From positions 3,162,001 to 3,226,000 of the forward strand of contig CP051142.1 in the NCBI GenBank assembly GCA_001592805.2: a stretch of DNA of 64,000 nucleotides, given 5' to 3'. Shown piece after piece: positions 9,169-18,494 of the stretch. The stretch's first letter is position 1; each line of letters opens with the position of its first letter. The notes under the pieces are model-generated. The model saw only the letters and a list, made by a program, of their open reading frames with translations, ran no database searches and was not told where the DNA came from. The stretch is from Peltaster fructicola (Eukaryota > Ascomycota > Dothideomycetes). A program made the translations under genes and the position numbers.

Positions 9169-10647
9169 TCACTTCTTGGCCCGACGTTTCTTGGCAGCGC
9201 ATCTCGAAGGCGCAGTCACGATTGTCGTAGCTTTGTCAGCGGCAAGCTGTGCCCGTGTCTTTCTTGCGCCTATGGCGTCGTCTGCGATATGCTTCCAAAA
9301 GTCAGCAGTGGGATCGCGGTCCTGGAGACGTTTGAGCTCCAGTGTGCCGACTCTATGGTAGCCCTGTGCTTCGTGCTGAGGATCGTCTGGTCGCGGAACA
9401 TCGAATCGCTTACCGGCCTCCTCTATGTCCACATCTTGATCATCAATATCTTCCACGTTTGGATCATCCTTCATGTCGACATTCTGTTCGCCAAGATCTG
9501 CCTTCCTTGCACCTTCGTCCAAGCTCTCTCGTGGCATCATTGGCAGAGCCTGCATTTGGTTATCATCGTTAAGCTGACCCTCCATGAGGGTGTCCTTGCG
9601 TTCCAGGTTCAACTTGGCGACCTTGGCTCTTGTAGTCCTAGAGGATGGCGCCACAGACTTCGCAGCTCGCTTTCTTCCACGCGGAGGTGCTGTGATTGTA
9701 TCGAGCTCTGCAACAGAACTGATGCGGCTTTGCTCGAAATCGCCAGGTATCGGAGCTGATGCCACTGCTGTGGAGGATCGCGAGACTGATGTCGAGACCT
9801 GAGAAATTCTACGTCGTGCCTGCATGACATCTTCCTGAGCCGCTTCTATGGCCTGATCAAGATGAGTGCTCTCACGATGGCTGGTGTCCAAAGCGTGAGT
9901 GGAAGGTACTAGTGGCTGTGATTGAGGAGTGTCGACACCACTAGTAGCATTTACAACTGGGACTCGAGGCGCTGGCGGAGTGTGGTGCCCAGCACTGCCG
10001 ATGTGCTTTTCGTGCATGTCATTGATCGACGATGTGACAATTGGCGGGTCAGAGTGAGGATCTGAATCTGGTCGCGAATGGCCTTCAATTTCTGGAGGTG
10101 CGGACAATTGAGCAATAGCTTCCACAGTCGTAGTAGCGTCGGAGCTGACATCGATTCGCTTGGAGTGGGTTTCGTGCATTTGTGTGTGTTGCCGAACAGT
10201 ACGGGACCCTTCCTTCTCTTGATCTGTGGAAGCAGTTGCTGAGTCGCTTCGTGCAATAGTATTTCTTACGCTCTTCCGATCGTTGTCGAAGCTGTCGAAG
10301 TCGAAGTAGGCATCGAAGAGTTTCGCAGATTGACGATGAACCTCTGCATTTGCATGAGGCGGGACCAGAGCACCGTCTAGGTCATCCATCGGCTCGTCGC
10401 GAATCCTGCTCAGTGGACCTGCCAGTGCGTCACGTCGATCGGCCTCCCAGCTGCCAAAAACCTTGGCTACGATCAAGGAATCCGGCCGATCAGCCTCGAA
10501 GCTCAAGCTCAGCTCTTCCAATACTTTGTATTGTACCGCGGTGTCGCGGAAGACTTCTGAACGCGAACGATCGACAGATGGGAATGTCAACAGTGGATGT
10601 GCTGTTCTCGCTCTGCTAGAGTTCCATGGAACCGCAGAGCTGAGCAT
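9169..10647 (-). CDS. Hypothetical low-complexity nuclear protein (492 aa)
   Basis: A single uninterrupted ORF from ATG 10647. I recognise no domain. The N-terminal 110 residues look folded (YKVLEELSLSFEADRPDSLI, VFGSWEADRRDAL). A long Ser/Thr/His/Asp-rich disordered stretch follows, then basic patches with GRKRAAKS and an acidic run (VEDIDDQDVDIEEAG). Near the C-terminus is a short conserved-looking block, TLELKRLQDRDPTADFWKHI, and the protein ends in CAAKKRRAKK, a clear nuclear localisation signal. A chromatin- or kinetochore-associated role is possible from the composition, but that is guesswork. Confidence 0.6.
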   Translation of the reverse strand: MLSSAVPWNSSRARTAHPLLTFPSVDRSRSEVFRDTAVQYKVLEELSLSFEADRPDSLIVAKVFGSWEADRRDALAGPLSRIRDEPMDDLDGALVPPHANAEVHRQSAKLFDAYFDFDSFDNDRKSVRNTIARSDSATASTDQEKEGSRTVRQHTQMHETHSKRIDVSSDATTTVEAIAQLSAPPEIEGHSRPDSDPHSDPPIVTSSINDMHEKHIGSAGHHTPPAPRVPVVNATSGVDTPQSQPLVPSTHALDTSHRESTHLDQAIEAAQEDVMQARRRISQVSTSVSRSSTAVASAPIPGDFEQSRISSVAELDTITAPPRGRKRAAKSVAPSSRTTRAKVAKLNLERKDTLMEGQLNDDNQMQALPMMPRESLDEGARKADLGEQNVDMKDDPNVEDIDDQDVDIEEAGKRFDVPRPDDPQHEAQGYHRVGTLELKRLQDRDPTADFWKHIADDAIGARKTRAQLAADKATTIVTAPSRCAAKKRRAKK

Positions 10648-10913
10648 GAGTGTGAGTGTGTGTATTCTTACTCAGGAGGTGCGTAAAGATGTTGACAAAC
10701 AAGAGTGTAAGGAGTTCACAAGCACTAAGAGGAGAGATAGTCTACCTTGTGTTATGATAGTCATTCGTGCGCGAAGTGTCAACAATGACGCAGGACAGCA
10801 ACAAGAATTGTAGTGACTGAGGTTCGATGGTGGAGGGAGTCAATGCTTGAAGTTTTACCGTGCCAGTAGATCTGAACACACCCATGGCTCTCTTCCTGCA
10901 TGTCTACCAAGGC

Positions 10914-11248
10914 TCAAAAGGGTATCGCATTGTTCACGGCATTACTTGTGTCGACGGGTGCTCCTAGCACTTGCTTGCCGGTCTCTGTGAGACAGCATCC
11001 GCAGAGTATAGCTGCCGGCCAGCATACGATCTGATAAAGTCAACTGCCTGCCTGCTATCAAGCAAGAAGGTACTTACAGCCATCAGTACAGCTGTCACGA
11101 AGCCAATGGTTGGTCCCACTACCTTGACATGGCAAGGATTCTGATCTGTTTGTCGATTAGCATCAACTCGATCATGCTCGTCGCCTCACTAACCAGTGCC
11201 ACACTGGATGCAGATGATCGGGAAAGGGAGTATGCCACAATCTGCCAT
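10914..11248 (-). CDS. Hidden 79-residue cysteine-rich membrane protein (3 exons)
   Basis: Three short exons assemble on the minus strand: 11194-11248, 11078-11145 and 10914-11030. The introns are 48 nt (GTTAGT...GCTAATC...ACAG) and 47 nt (GTAAGT...TCAG). Phases match at both junctions and the length is 80 codons including TGA. The protein starts MADCGILPFPIICIQCGTD, has a central hydrophobic segment (VVGPTIGFVTAVLMA joined to IVCWPAAILCGCC), and ends NNAIPF. Eight cysteines in 79 residues, with CIQCG before and CGCC after the membrane segment, suggest a small membrane protein with cytoplasmic thiol or palmitoylation clusters. No family recognised. Confidence 0.6.
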
Positions 11249-11724
11249 TTCTCTAATGCGACGAGATACTGCTTGTGCTGTGAGAGATCGCAGGAGAGAC
11301 TGCTTGGTGGTGTTGTGATAAGAGAGATGATGTCTTGACGAAGTGACGTCGAGAAATCTTCAGCTCACCAATTACCCAACCTCCATCGTGCCGTCGCGAA
11401 TGGCTGGCAGGCCAATGCTATTCACCTAGTCACGTCTTGCTCTTGCAGCATCGACGATGTGAGGATGGACTTGCGTTCAACAAGGAAAAGCGCACGATTT
11501 TATGCCCGGCCCCACGGCAGATCGATGAACCATTGATGTAACTTTATTCGACCTCCATTGCCTTATTCATCGACAACAAGCATCGGACATATGCATGTAG
11601 CGGGATCACAGTGAGCAGGCATTGTTGAGACAACTCATTTTCCTTCGTCTTTCCTTCTTGTCATCTCATCGAGTCACAATCGTTCATCAAAATCTCACTT
11701 CTTCTTGACGATCAAGCAACCACA
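11249..11724. other. Divergent intergenic region
   Basis: This lies between the small cysteine-rich gene (minus) and the DUF1772 gene (plus). The last 90 bp before ATG 11725 are pyrimidine- and TC-rich (tttccttcgtctttccttcttg), typical of a fungal 5' leader. Confidence 0.5.
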
Positions 11725-12335
11725 ATGGCGTCTTTCGCGCGAGATCTCTGGTTCATCACGCCGCTGCAGGCCCTTGCGACAATCGGAACTGCTGCGAACT
11801 TTGGAGGATCAGCTCTGCAGTCCCCTTTGATCATGCCAACCCTCTCCCTCGAGAAGGTCCCTGTGCAATACAATGCGATTCAGATCAGATACCTTGTTCA
11901 CGAAAGTGAGAAGTTCTTCCCGCCATTGAACGCGCTCTGCACACTCAGCAACATTGTCGTCGGTGTCACTACCTTCCTCTACAGGGACACAAGTGCTTCT
12001 GCATCAGCCAAGCTCCCATACGCAGTCGCAGGAACTGTCCTTAACCTAGCCACCACTGCTTGGGCTATACTCATCATGGTTCCATTGAACAGATCAATGG
12101 CAAAAGATGCAGATGCTTTGGAAGCCAACAGCACGAACGAGAATGCTGCAAAGAGCTTAAGAAAGACACAGCAGAAGTGGAGACAGCTCAATCTCGGTAT
12201 GTACACTGTTCGCGTGAGATATGCAGCAAATGTTGATGATAAGTAGTACGCGCCAGCATGATGATTTCAGCCTCCATTGTAGGCCTTGTAGGTCTGCTGC
12301 AAGACGGCGCTTTAGTCAAGATTCCATCCAAATGA
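11725..12335 (+). CDS. DUF1772-family integral membrane protein
   Basis: Exons 11725-12196 and 12247-12335 join across a 50-nt intron (GTATGT...TAG) to 186 residues. There are four likely membrane segments: LQALATIGTAANFGGSAL near the N-terminus; NALCTLSNIVVGVTTFLY; YAVAGTVLNLATTAWAILIM; and, after the intron, SMMISASIVGLVGLL. A WRQLNL.RASM motif spans the splice site, matching the conserved W..LN..R of DUF1772 proteins. That family includes some anthrone oxygenases of polyketide pathways, but no polyketide synthase is nearby, so I keep the general name. Without splicing the ORF would end in a meaningless VRVRYAANVDDK tail. Confidence 0.75.
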
Positions 12336-12536
12336 TCGATTGTGCTGCCAGCTAGATGAGCAGAGATATGTTGGTTGGGATAGTCTACAGCGAAGTGTCA
12401 CTAAGATCGACCTCAGTGCAATAGATAGTCGTTCGGCCTACATGACGGCGCCAGCACGACCTGGTGTCATGTATGTGATTAGATCGAGCACCGTTTTGTA
12501 TCGAGATTCATGGCATAGCTACACTAAACGCAGCAT

Positions 12537-13880
12537 CTAAAGCTGCTCGTTGATGAAGAGACCTGCCATACCAGCACCAGTACCAATGCACATGGTTGTG
12601 AGAAGGACTTGCTTCTTCTGTCGTCGAGCCTCGCTCAGACCTTGTCAATGTTAGCATGCTTTTGATACAACGTTCGTGTGACTTACCTGTCACGACCTGT
12701 CGGGCACCTGTGGCACCCAATGGGTGACCAAGAGCGATAGCACCACCTCGCACGTTCATCTTAGACCAGTCGATCTTGAGTGTGTCACGGCAGTACACCG
12801 CCATGCTGGCAAAAGCCTCGTTGAGCTCGATGAGGTCGATGTCGTCGAGGGTGATGTTGTACTTCTTCAGAAGCTTTGGCACGACAATGGATGGGCCAAT
12901 ACCCATGATTCTCGGTGCCAAACCAGCGACTGTGGCGCCGACAAACTTGGCAAGCACTGGCACACCAAGTTCGAGAGCACGACTACGCTTCATCAAGACA
13001 ACAGCAGCGGCACCGTCGGTGACCTGAGAAGAGTTGCCGCCCGTTGAGCGGTCTCCAAAATCAGGAAACGCTGGTCGAATCTTTGCCAAACCCTCGTATG
13101 TTGTGCCCCATCGTGGTCCCTCGTCCTTGACCAAAGTTACCTCCTTCAGCTCTCCTGTCTTTGGGTCCTTGACCTTGACCTTGATTGGGCTGATCTCGTC
13201 GGCGAACCAGCCTGCCTTCTGTGCGACCTCTGCTCGTCGGTATGACTCGGCGGCATATTCATCCTGGCTTTGACGTGATATGTTGAAATCCTTGCCAACG
13301 TTCTCGCTGGTTGCACCCATTGGCAACAAGCAGTCTGCAGCTTCCTGGTTCTCGAGGATCTCATCGTAGAATGGACGTGTGAGTCTGTCGCCTCCAGCGC
13401 TCATGCTCTCCGCGCCAAGAGCAAGACCGATCTAGCATCGTTAGTTTGTACGTCTGCAGAACTTCATTTGCATACCTCAATGTCTCCGGCCTTGATAGCG
13501 TTTGCGATATCCTCGATTGCCTTAAGTCCGGATGAGCAGAAACGGTTGACACTGGATGCTCCAGTGGTGTTTGGGAAGCCGGCTGCCAGGGATGCTGCTC
13601 GGATGTAGTACGCGGCCTTTGCGTCGCTCACGTTGCCCAGAGTGATGTCTTCGACAAGCTCCACTGGGAAACCAAGCTTTGGCACAACCTGCCTGAGCAG
13701 CTTGTACACAATACCGTCCAGTGGAGTGTCCTTTAGCGTGCCCTTCCCTCCTTTGGCGAGCGCAGTACGTGTAGCTAGGGTGATAACAATATCATCTGGG
13801 TTCTTCACGAGCAATTGCTCACGGCTGCTCTTTCCAGGCACGATGTGCGAAAGCACGCTGGTGAGTCTCTGGGTTGCCAT
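12537..13880 (-). CDS. POT1: Peroxisomal 3-ketoacyl-CoA thiolase
   Basis: Exons 13476-13880, 12687-13431 and 12537-12640 (introns 44 and 46 nt) give 417 residues, normal for the family. It catalyses the last step of beta-oxidation, thiolysis of 3-ketoacyl-CoA to acetyl-CoA. The nucleophilic Cys is in NRFCSSGLK (about 115), the catalytic His in ALGHPLGATG, and the second Cys in TTMCIGTGAGMAG. The N-terminal RLTSVLSHI fits the PTS2 peroxisomal import consensus (R-L-x5-H-I), so import is probably via Pex7. A CCTCGG core lies about 140 bp upstream, suggesting fatty-acid induction. Phase matches at both junctions. Confidence 0.93.
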
Positions 13881-14980
13881 CCTGTTTTTTGTGGTGGGTG
13901 TAATGTTCGCAGAGATCTTGAGTTGATGATGTGAGAAGGAGGAAGAAGAATATTGCTGAGTGTTCCAAAGAATGATTACAAGTCCTCGACTCTGTGCCCG
14001 CGATGGAGGGTAGTGCCCAGCCGAGGTATATGAGCTTGCCGGGACCCGCTTAGGTAATGCTTCATAGCCGACATGGTCCTGCTCTCGACCGAAGAGACAT
14101 TGACGTTTGCAAGTCAGCATGCACACGTATGTTATATACCGATGCGTGCAAATGCGATGCGATCCGCCTTTAGACAAATGTAGCAGTAGTATCCCGCATG
14201 GACGAGATCCGCTGCATCAGCACTATTTGAGAGCTCACCAACACATAGCATCAGATCAACATAACGGCAGGCATGTATTGAATACTGCTTGTCATGCGGC
14301 GTGAAGCCAGCCCAGCTGTACGATGAACTACAGTAAGGCGTATTGTCTTCTGATTCCCACCAGGCTCGATCAGTGATCGCATTCCCCTTGCGTTCTCTCG
14401 ACGTCTCCGTGTACGTGATCGTCAGTGATGATCTCCACTATCTTGTTGTCTGGCGCTGACAACGAGAGCTGTATGGAGGTATCAACGAGAAATATATGGT
14501 AGAGGTGACCGACGCACAACGTTCATATGGGAGGCATAAACCTCGCAGGCAGTTGTACCAGAACTTTGTACGATCCTCGCTTCCCCACTCACCAGCTTAG
14601 CTACTCTTGACCACTGTTCGAGGCCTGCTGGTGATCCTAGAACATCTCAGTCACCCTCGATGCTGAGATGACCGTTGTACGCCGGCATATGATATAATGT
14701 GATTGTTATGGGCCTGTCACGGCATTGTGAGTGTCTGTCATCCTGCTCGGTCGTCTCCACGAGTCCTAGATAGCCATATGAAACCAGACAGAACGATCTC
14801 AAGCCTAAGCATGGATACAGTCCGGCAGTAGCGACGATTGAAGTCGAGGCGTAGTCACTCGTTGATTTTGATAGAACTAGCGCGTCGTGCACGTGCCAGC
14901 GCCATATCAATATCACCTTATTCATGACATCTTTATCTCTGTTGCGCAGAACTCACCACAGCATCCCATCCCAATCCACC
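13881..14980. other. Divergent intergenic region (1.1 kb)
   Basis: This lies between thiolase (minus) and the STEEP1-like gene (plus). The thiolase frame stays open upstream to 14177 but has no family sequence, so I treat it as leader and promoter. A TATATGAG patch follows the CCGAGG site. No other gene is supported. Confidence 0.5.
14021..14026 (-). promoter_or_regulatory. Candidate fatty-acid response element (CCTCGG) upstream of thiolase
   Basis: CCGAGG on the plus strand reads CCTCGG towards the thiolase gene, 141-146 bp before its ATG. CCTCGG is the established core bound by the FarA/FarB and CTF1 regulators that induce beta-oxidation genes. A six-base core occurs by chance about every 2 kb, so this is supportive only. 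Confidence 0.4.
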
Positions 14981-15346
14981 ATGAACACGATCGCAACATA
15001 TCATTGCGCTTGCAGCCAGTTGGCTCTAGCCATGCGGAATGTGGCAGCAGAACTTCCAAAGCGACAACTCGACAGTGCCACTATTGTCACAGATTCAAAA
15101 GGTCTTCTCGAGCAGACTATGCAGTTCGACGCAGTACCCATCATCCTTCGTCTGGACGACGGCTTCGAGAAGAGATACCTATCTCGATGCACTCGTTGTA
15201 ACACCATCCTTGCCTATCGGTTAGACAAAAGCCAGTTTGTTCGAGATTCGACAACTCTAGGGTCAGGACCTCGAGAAGATGTTTTATACATCCTGCCCGA
15301 TGCTCTGACTACGACGGAAGACATGCTAGCAAGCAAGACCACATAA
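14981..15346 (+). CDS. STEEP1-domain (UPF0428/CXorf56-like) protein
   Basis: A single exon of 121 residues, starting at the ATG of MNTIATYHCACSQLALA. The recognisable blocks are YHCACSQLALA at the N-terminus, ELPKR..D.A, then D..PIILR..DGFEKRY followed by RCTRCN.ILAY. The CxC and CxxC pairs look like a zinc site. These match the STEEP1 (CXorf56) family. The animal member promotes STING exit from the ER; the fungal role is not established. An upstream in-frame ATG at 14924 exists, but family conservation begins at 14981. Confidence 0.72.
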   Translation: MNTIATYHCACSQLALAMRNVAAELPKRQLDSATIVTDSKGLLEQTMQFDAVPIILRLDDGFEKRYLSRCTRCNTILAYRLDKSQFVRDSTTLGSGPREDVLYILPDALTTTEDMLASKTT

Positions 15347-15649
15347 GACATCTATCACTGGAGCCCGCTACTCTGTGTCGTTGGGTCAGACACAAACCTG
15401 GCCTAGCTGGAACCATTGCTTGCGAACAATGGGACAGCTGAGACAGACCCAAGGGATACCACTGCTTCGCTACGACGACAGTCTACAGCACAATCGTGTA
15501 ATGCCTCCAAGGTCAAGGACACTGCAAACGTCAGCAATGCTCAACAACACGACTACCACACATTCACACCTTCGCACAGACATCTCGCATGGACTTTGTC
15601 TGATTGCTGCTACATCGCTCCTCGCACAAGCTATAGCAGAGAGCTTAGC
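15347..15649. other. Intergenic, between convergent genes
   Basis: A 303-bp 3' flank shared by the STEEP1-like gene and the RpiB gene. Nothing else is visible. Confidence 0.5.
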
Positions 15650-16150
15650 TCAGTCAATCATCTCGCTATAATTCTTGCGCTCATGGTCCATGATGTCTTT
15701 CACCTTCTTGGCACTGGCACTGCTAGGATCGAAGCGATATCCGATCCACTCCTTGGCCAACCTTCTGGCAAGCTCCACTCCGACCACTCTCTCGCCCATA
15801 CACAACACCTGCGCATCATTGCTCAATATGGCGCGTTCCACGCTGAAGCTGTCGTGTGCCGTCACAGCTCGAATACCTGGGACTTTGTTGGCGGAAATGG
15901 CAACACCAAGTCCAGTACCACAGATCAGCAATGCTCGGTCTGCTTCACCAGATTTGATCAGCTTGGCCGCATCTACAGCTGGATGTGGATAGGCTGTCTT
16001 GTCGTTTGTTGAATGAACACCGACATCGATGACTTTCGCCACTCGAGGATCTGCCTCGAGGTCGGCTTTGATTTTGCTCTTGTAGCTGACTCCAGCATCG
16101 TCACCACCCATCACGATGATGAGAGGCTTGGCATCCTGGCTTGACGACAT
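15650..16150 (-). CDS. Ribose-5-phosphate isomerase B (RpiB/LacAB family)
   Basis: A single exon of 166 residues from ATG 16150 ([20 protein letters not shown]). RpiB-family sugar-phosphate isomerases interconvert ribose 5-phosphate and ribulose 5-phosphate, or related tetrose/pentose phosphates. The catalytic Cys lies in [16 protein letters not shown] (about residue 77), followed by the conserved [22 protein letters not shown] and the CMGERVVG block. An upstream in-frame ATG at 16234 would add a basic, non-conserved extension. This is the 'bacterial' B-type isomerase; fungi usually use RpiA for the pentose phosphate pathway, so this enzyme may serve sugar-alcohol or tetrose catabolism (inference). 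Confidence 0.88.
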   Translation of the reverse strand: MSSSQDAKPLIIVMGGDDAGVSYKSKIKADLEADPRVAKVIDVGVHSTNDKTAYPHPAVDAAKLIKSGEADRALLICGTGLGVAISANKVPGIRAVTAHDSFSVERAILSNDAQVLCMGERVVGVELARRLAKEWIGYRFDPSSASAKKVKDIMDHERKNYSEMID

Positions 16151-18494
16151 GCTGACTTGTGTCGTGATTGCTTCTCTAAGGCGGCTGCGGTTCTCATCTG
16201 CGCCCTCGCGATATGACCTCTGACTATGCAACAACGAGGAGGAGATGAAATTGCACTGCTAGTGAAGGGACTGCTTGTCCTACCTGTGCTACTCACCACC
16301 GGATGACTTCATTTTGACACCTCGCCTACAGTGTACGTCTCTTGTGGGAGTACGGGATGCTCGATCTGGACATCCGAAACACATCACTGGTCTCTGCGCT
16401 GGGTGTTCTGTGATGGTTGAGCTATTTCGTACAAATACAACGACTCTACGAACAAGGATATCAGTTTTGTGCACACGGAGGCACGGATCTCTGTTGCGCA
16501 CCTCAGCTCGACATAATCTCCTCTAGATGACGCCTGGTGATGAGGCGTTCCAACTGCGGAGTAGCTGGGAACGATCAAGGTTCAGCTAGACAGAAGTCTA
16601 ATGAGCACATTTTGTGGAGGGCGGGTGAAACACTGCGATCGAGCACTGTACGAACGCCGTATAACGTCCGTAAAACGTATACGATGACAGCATTAGCTTC
16701 GACATCTGAAACTCGAAGCCACTGGGTGCTCTCCTGGACTATATTCGACAATATCTGGTACAGCAGTCACACCTTCATGAGATGACATAGCCAACGGTGC
16801 TACACACTAGGGCCTCTGATCTACAGCTCGCTGCTCACACATATCGTACTCGTACCTGTGGCGAATGTGCTGAAGGGACTCGACCCACACAATGCAGAGA
16901 GCGATGTCGAGTGGAGGGTCTCTGATGGCACAGGTAGCACGGCAGATGGCATTTGCATGTGTCAACCAGTGTACGTCCTTTGGATCGTTGCAATATCCAA
17001 TTAGCGGTCGAACGACAGCTCAACGACGTTCGACCATTCGCTACGCCCATAATTTGGTTTACGACAAAGCAGAAATGCCCCTGGCGATGGCGTGTCATAG
17101 CAGGTCAGGACACAGTCGATCCGGAGTATGATGCCGACAAGGGTTGGCAGAGTGCGAGAACCCTCACCGCATGAACCAATTCACATGCCATAGATGAGTG
17201 AGGAGGCTGAAGATGCTGGGCGAACTGGGTCACTGGCGGAGCTGTCAACGCAGGACCACGAACCTTGCCTGTTCCTGACGGGCGTTTGGTTGTGCCTGAC
17301 CGCACACCCCGCAACTCTATTCACTCTTTGACAGGCTGCATAAGAACGGAAAACAAGTGGAAAGTCAGTTCCTAGCAGCAGACATGTGATGGCGCACGCG
17401 CAGTCTGGGCTTACGCAAAGCAGATGTCAGGGCTAACGGACGTAAACATGGTTTACAACATGATCCGCTGCTGTCGCTGGACTCGACGCATAGGGCCTAA
17501 TGCACCCCAAAGGCTTGCCTGCATGCCGTTCTTACGATCTTCCTGTCGCTGCGACTTTGACAGCTCTTCGGATGGGTCATGCGGCCTTTGGATATGCATG
17601 TTCACTCGTCACATTTGCGCCACGATCGCGTATTTCTCTGGCATCGGACACTGTCTTATCCGTGACGGCGCATGAGTGTTCAGCAGTGCGAGACACCTCG
17701 TCGTCTCTGTCCTCGAAAGTCGACATCAGATGAAGATGATCTGACGAGTAGAGGAGACGTCCAACGGGTGACACCTGATGATGAATAGGATCTGGCGGCT
17801 CCAGGTTCTTGGCGGCGAACAGGGCCATCATCTCATCGCTAGCGGCGGCCGTTTGCGCGATGGGTCTGGAAGAATGGAAGCTGTCAGTGGTTGCTCTTGA
17901 TCAGTCCAGCGTGCCATCAGCCGTGCGTTTCTTTTTAGCTCTTGTCCTTAGCATGGTCTCGTGTGTCCCAAGTTACGCCAGCATCCTAGCCAGGTTTCCT
18001 TGGAAAGCATCATTTGCACAAGTGCATGAAGGAGGCAGGTGTCCTAACTCCTTCAACGCCGCACCAGAAGGGAAGTTGGCGCTGCGCATGTGGTCTGCTT
18101 CACTCGATCGCTCTTCCCCGCAAAAAAATCAACCCATGTAATGTCAGATTTAGGTCGTCGAGGCTTGCTTGATCTAGGATGATATCTCCCTCTCGACTTT
18201 TTTCCGTCGAAGGCTTCCCACACACACTCTTTCACACTCTCCCTCTCCGCATACGATCGTCTCTGTATACTACTCTCTCTGGTCTACGACAGATCACCCT
18301 CAACGACCACCAACAAGATTATCATCAGCGGCTTGATCAGACGTTGACGACCAGCCAATAGTGCACAGTCTAGATCCCGCTAATATCCCACATCGTGCGC
18401 AAATCACTGAGACCCGCTTGGTAGCTCAATTGTACAAAGATACTTCTCTCCCAGAAGTACCCACCACCCATCGACATCATCAGCACCATCCAGT
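16151..18494. other. Long intergenic region upstream of farA (2.3 kb)
   Basis: This separates the divergent RpiB and farA genes. All ORFs are short and none has a recognisable product. From about 18180 the sequence becomes CT-rich (ctctttcacactctccctctccgc), typical of a fungal core promoter and leader. An ATG at 18179 opens a 60-codon uORF ending at 18361, before the farA start; if transcribed it could repress translation. Confidence 0.5.

Noticed and set aside
9073-9759. Plus-strand ORF of 228 codons
   Set aside because: It is antisense to the C-terminal half of the orphan nuclear protein and has no family features.
11725-12335. Anthrone oxygenase of a polyketide cluster
   Set aside because: The DUF1772 family includes such enzymes, but no polyketide synthase or other cluster gene lies nearby.
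13464-14177. Thiolase starting at 14177
   Set aside because: The frame is open upstream, but the added residues are not conserved. The ATG at 13880 places the PTS2 signal at the N-terminus.
15416-16012. Plus-strand ORF of 198 codons
   Set aside because: It overlaps the well-supported RpiB gene on the other strand and has no recognisable product.
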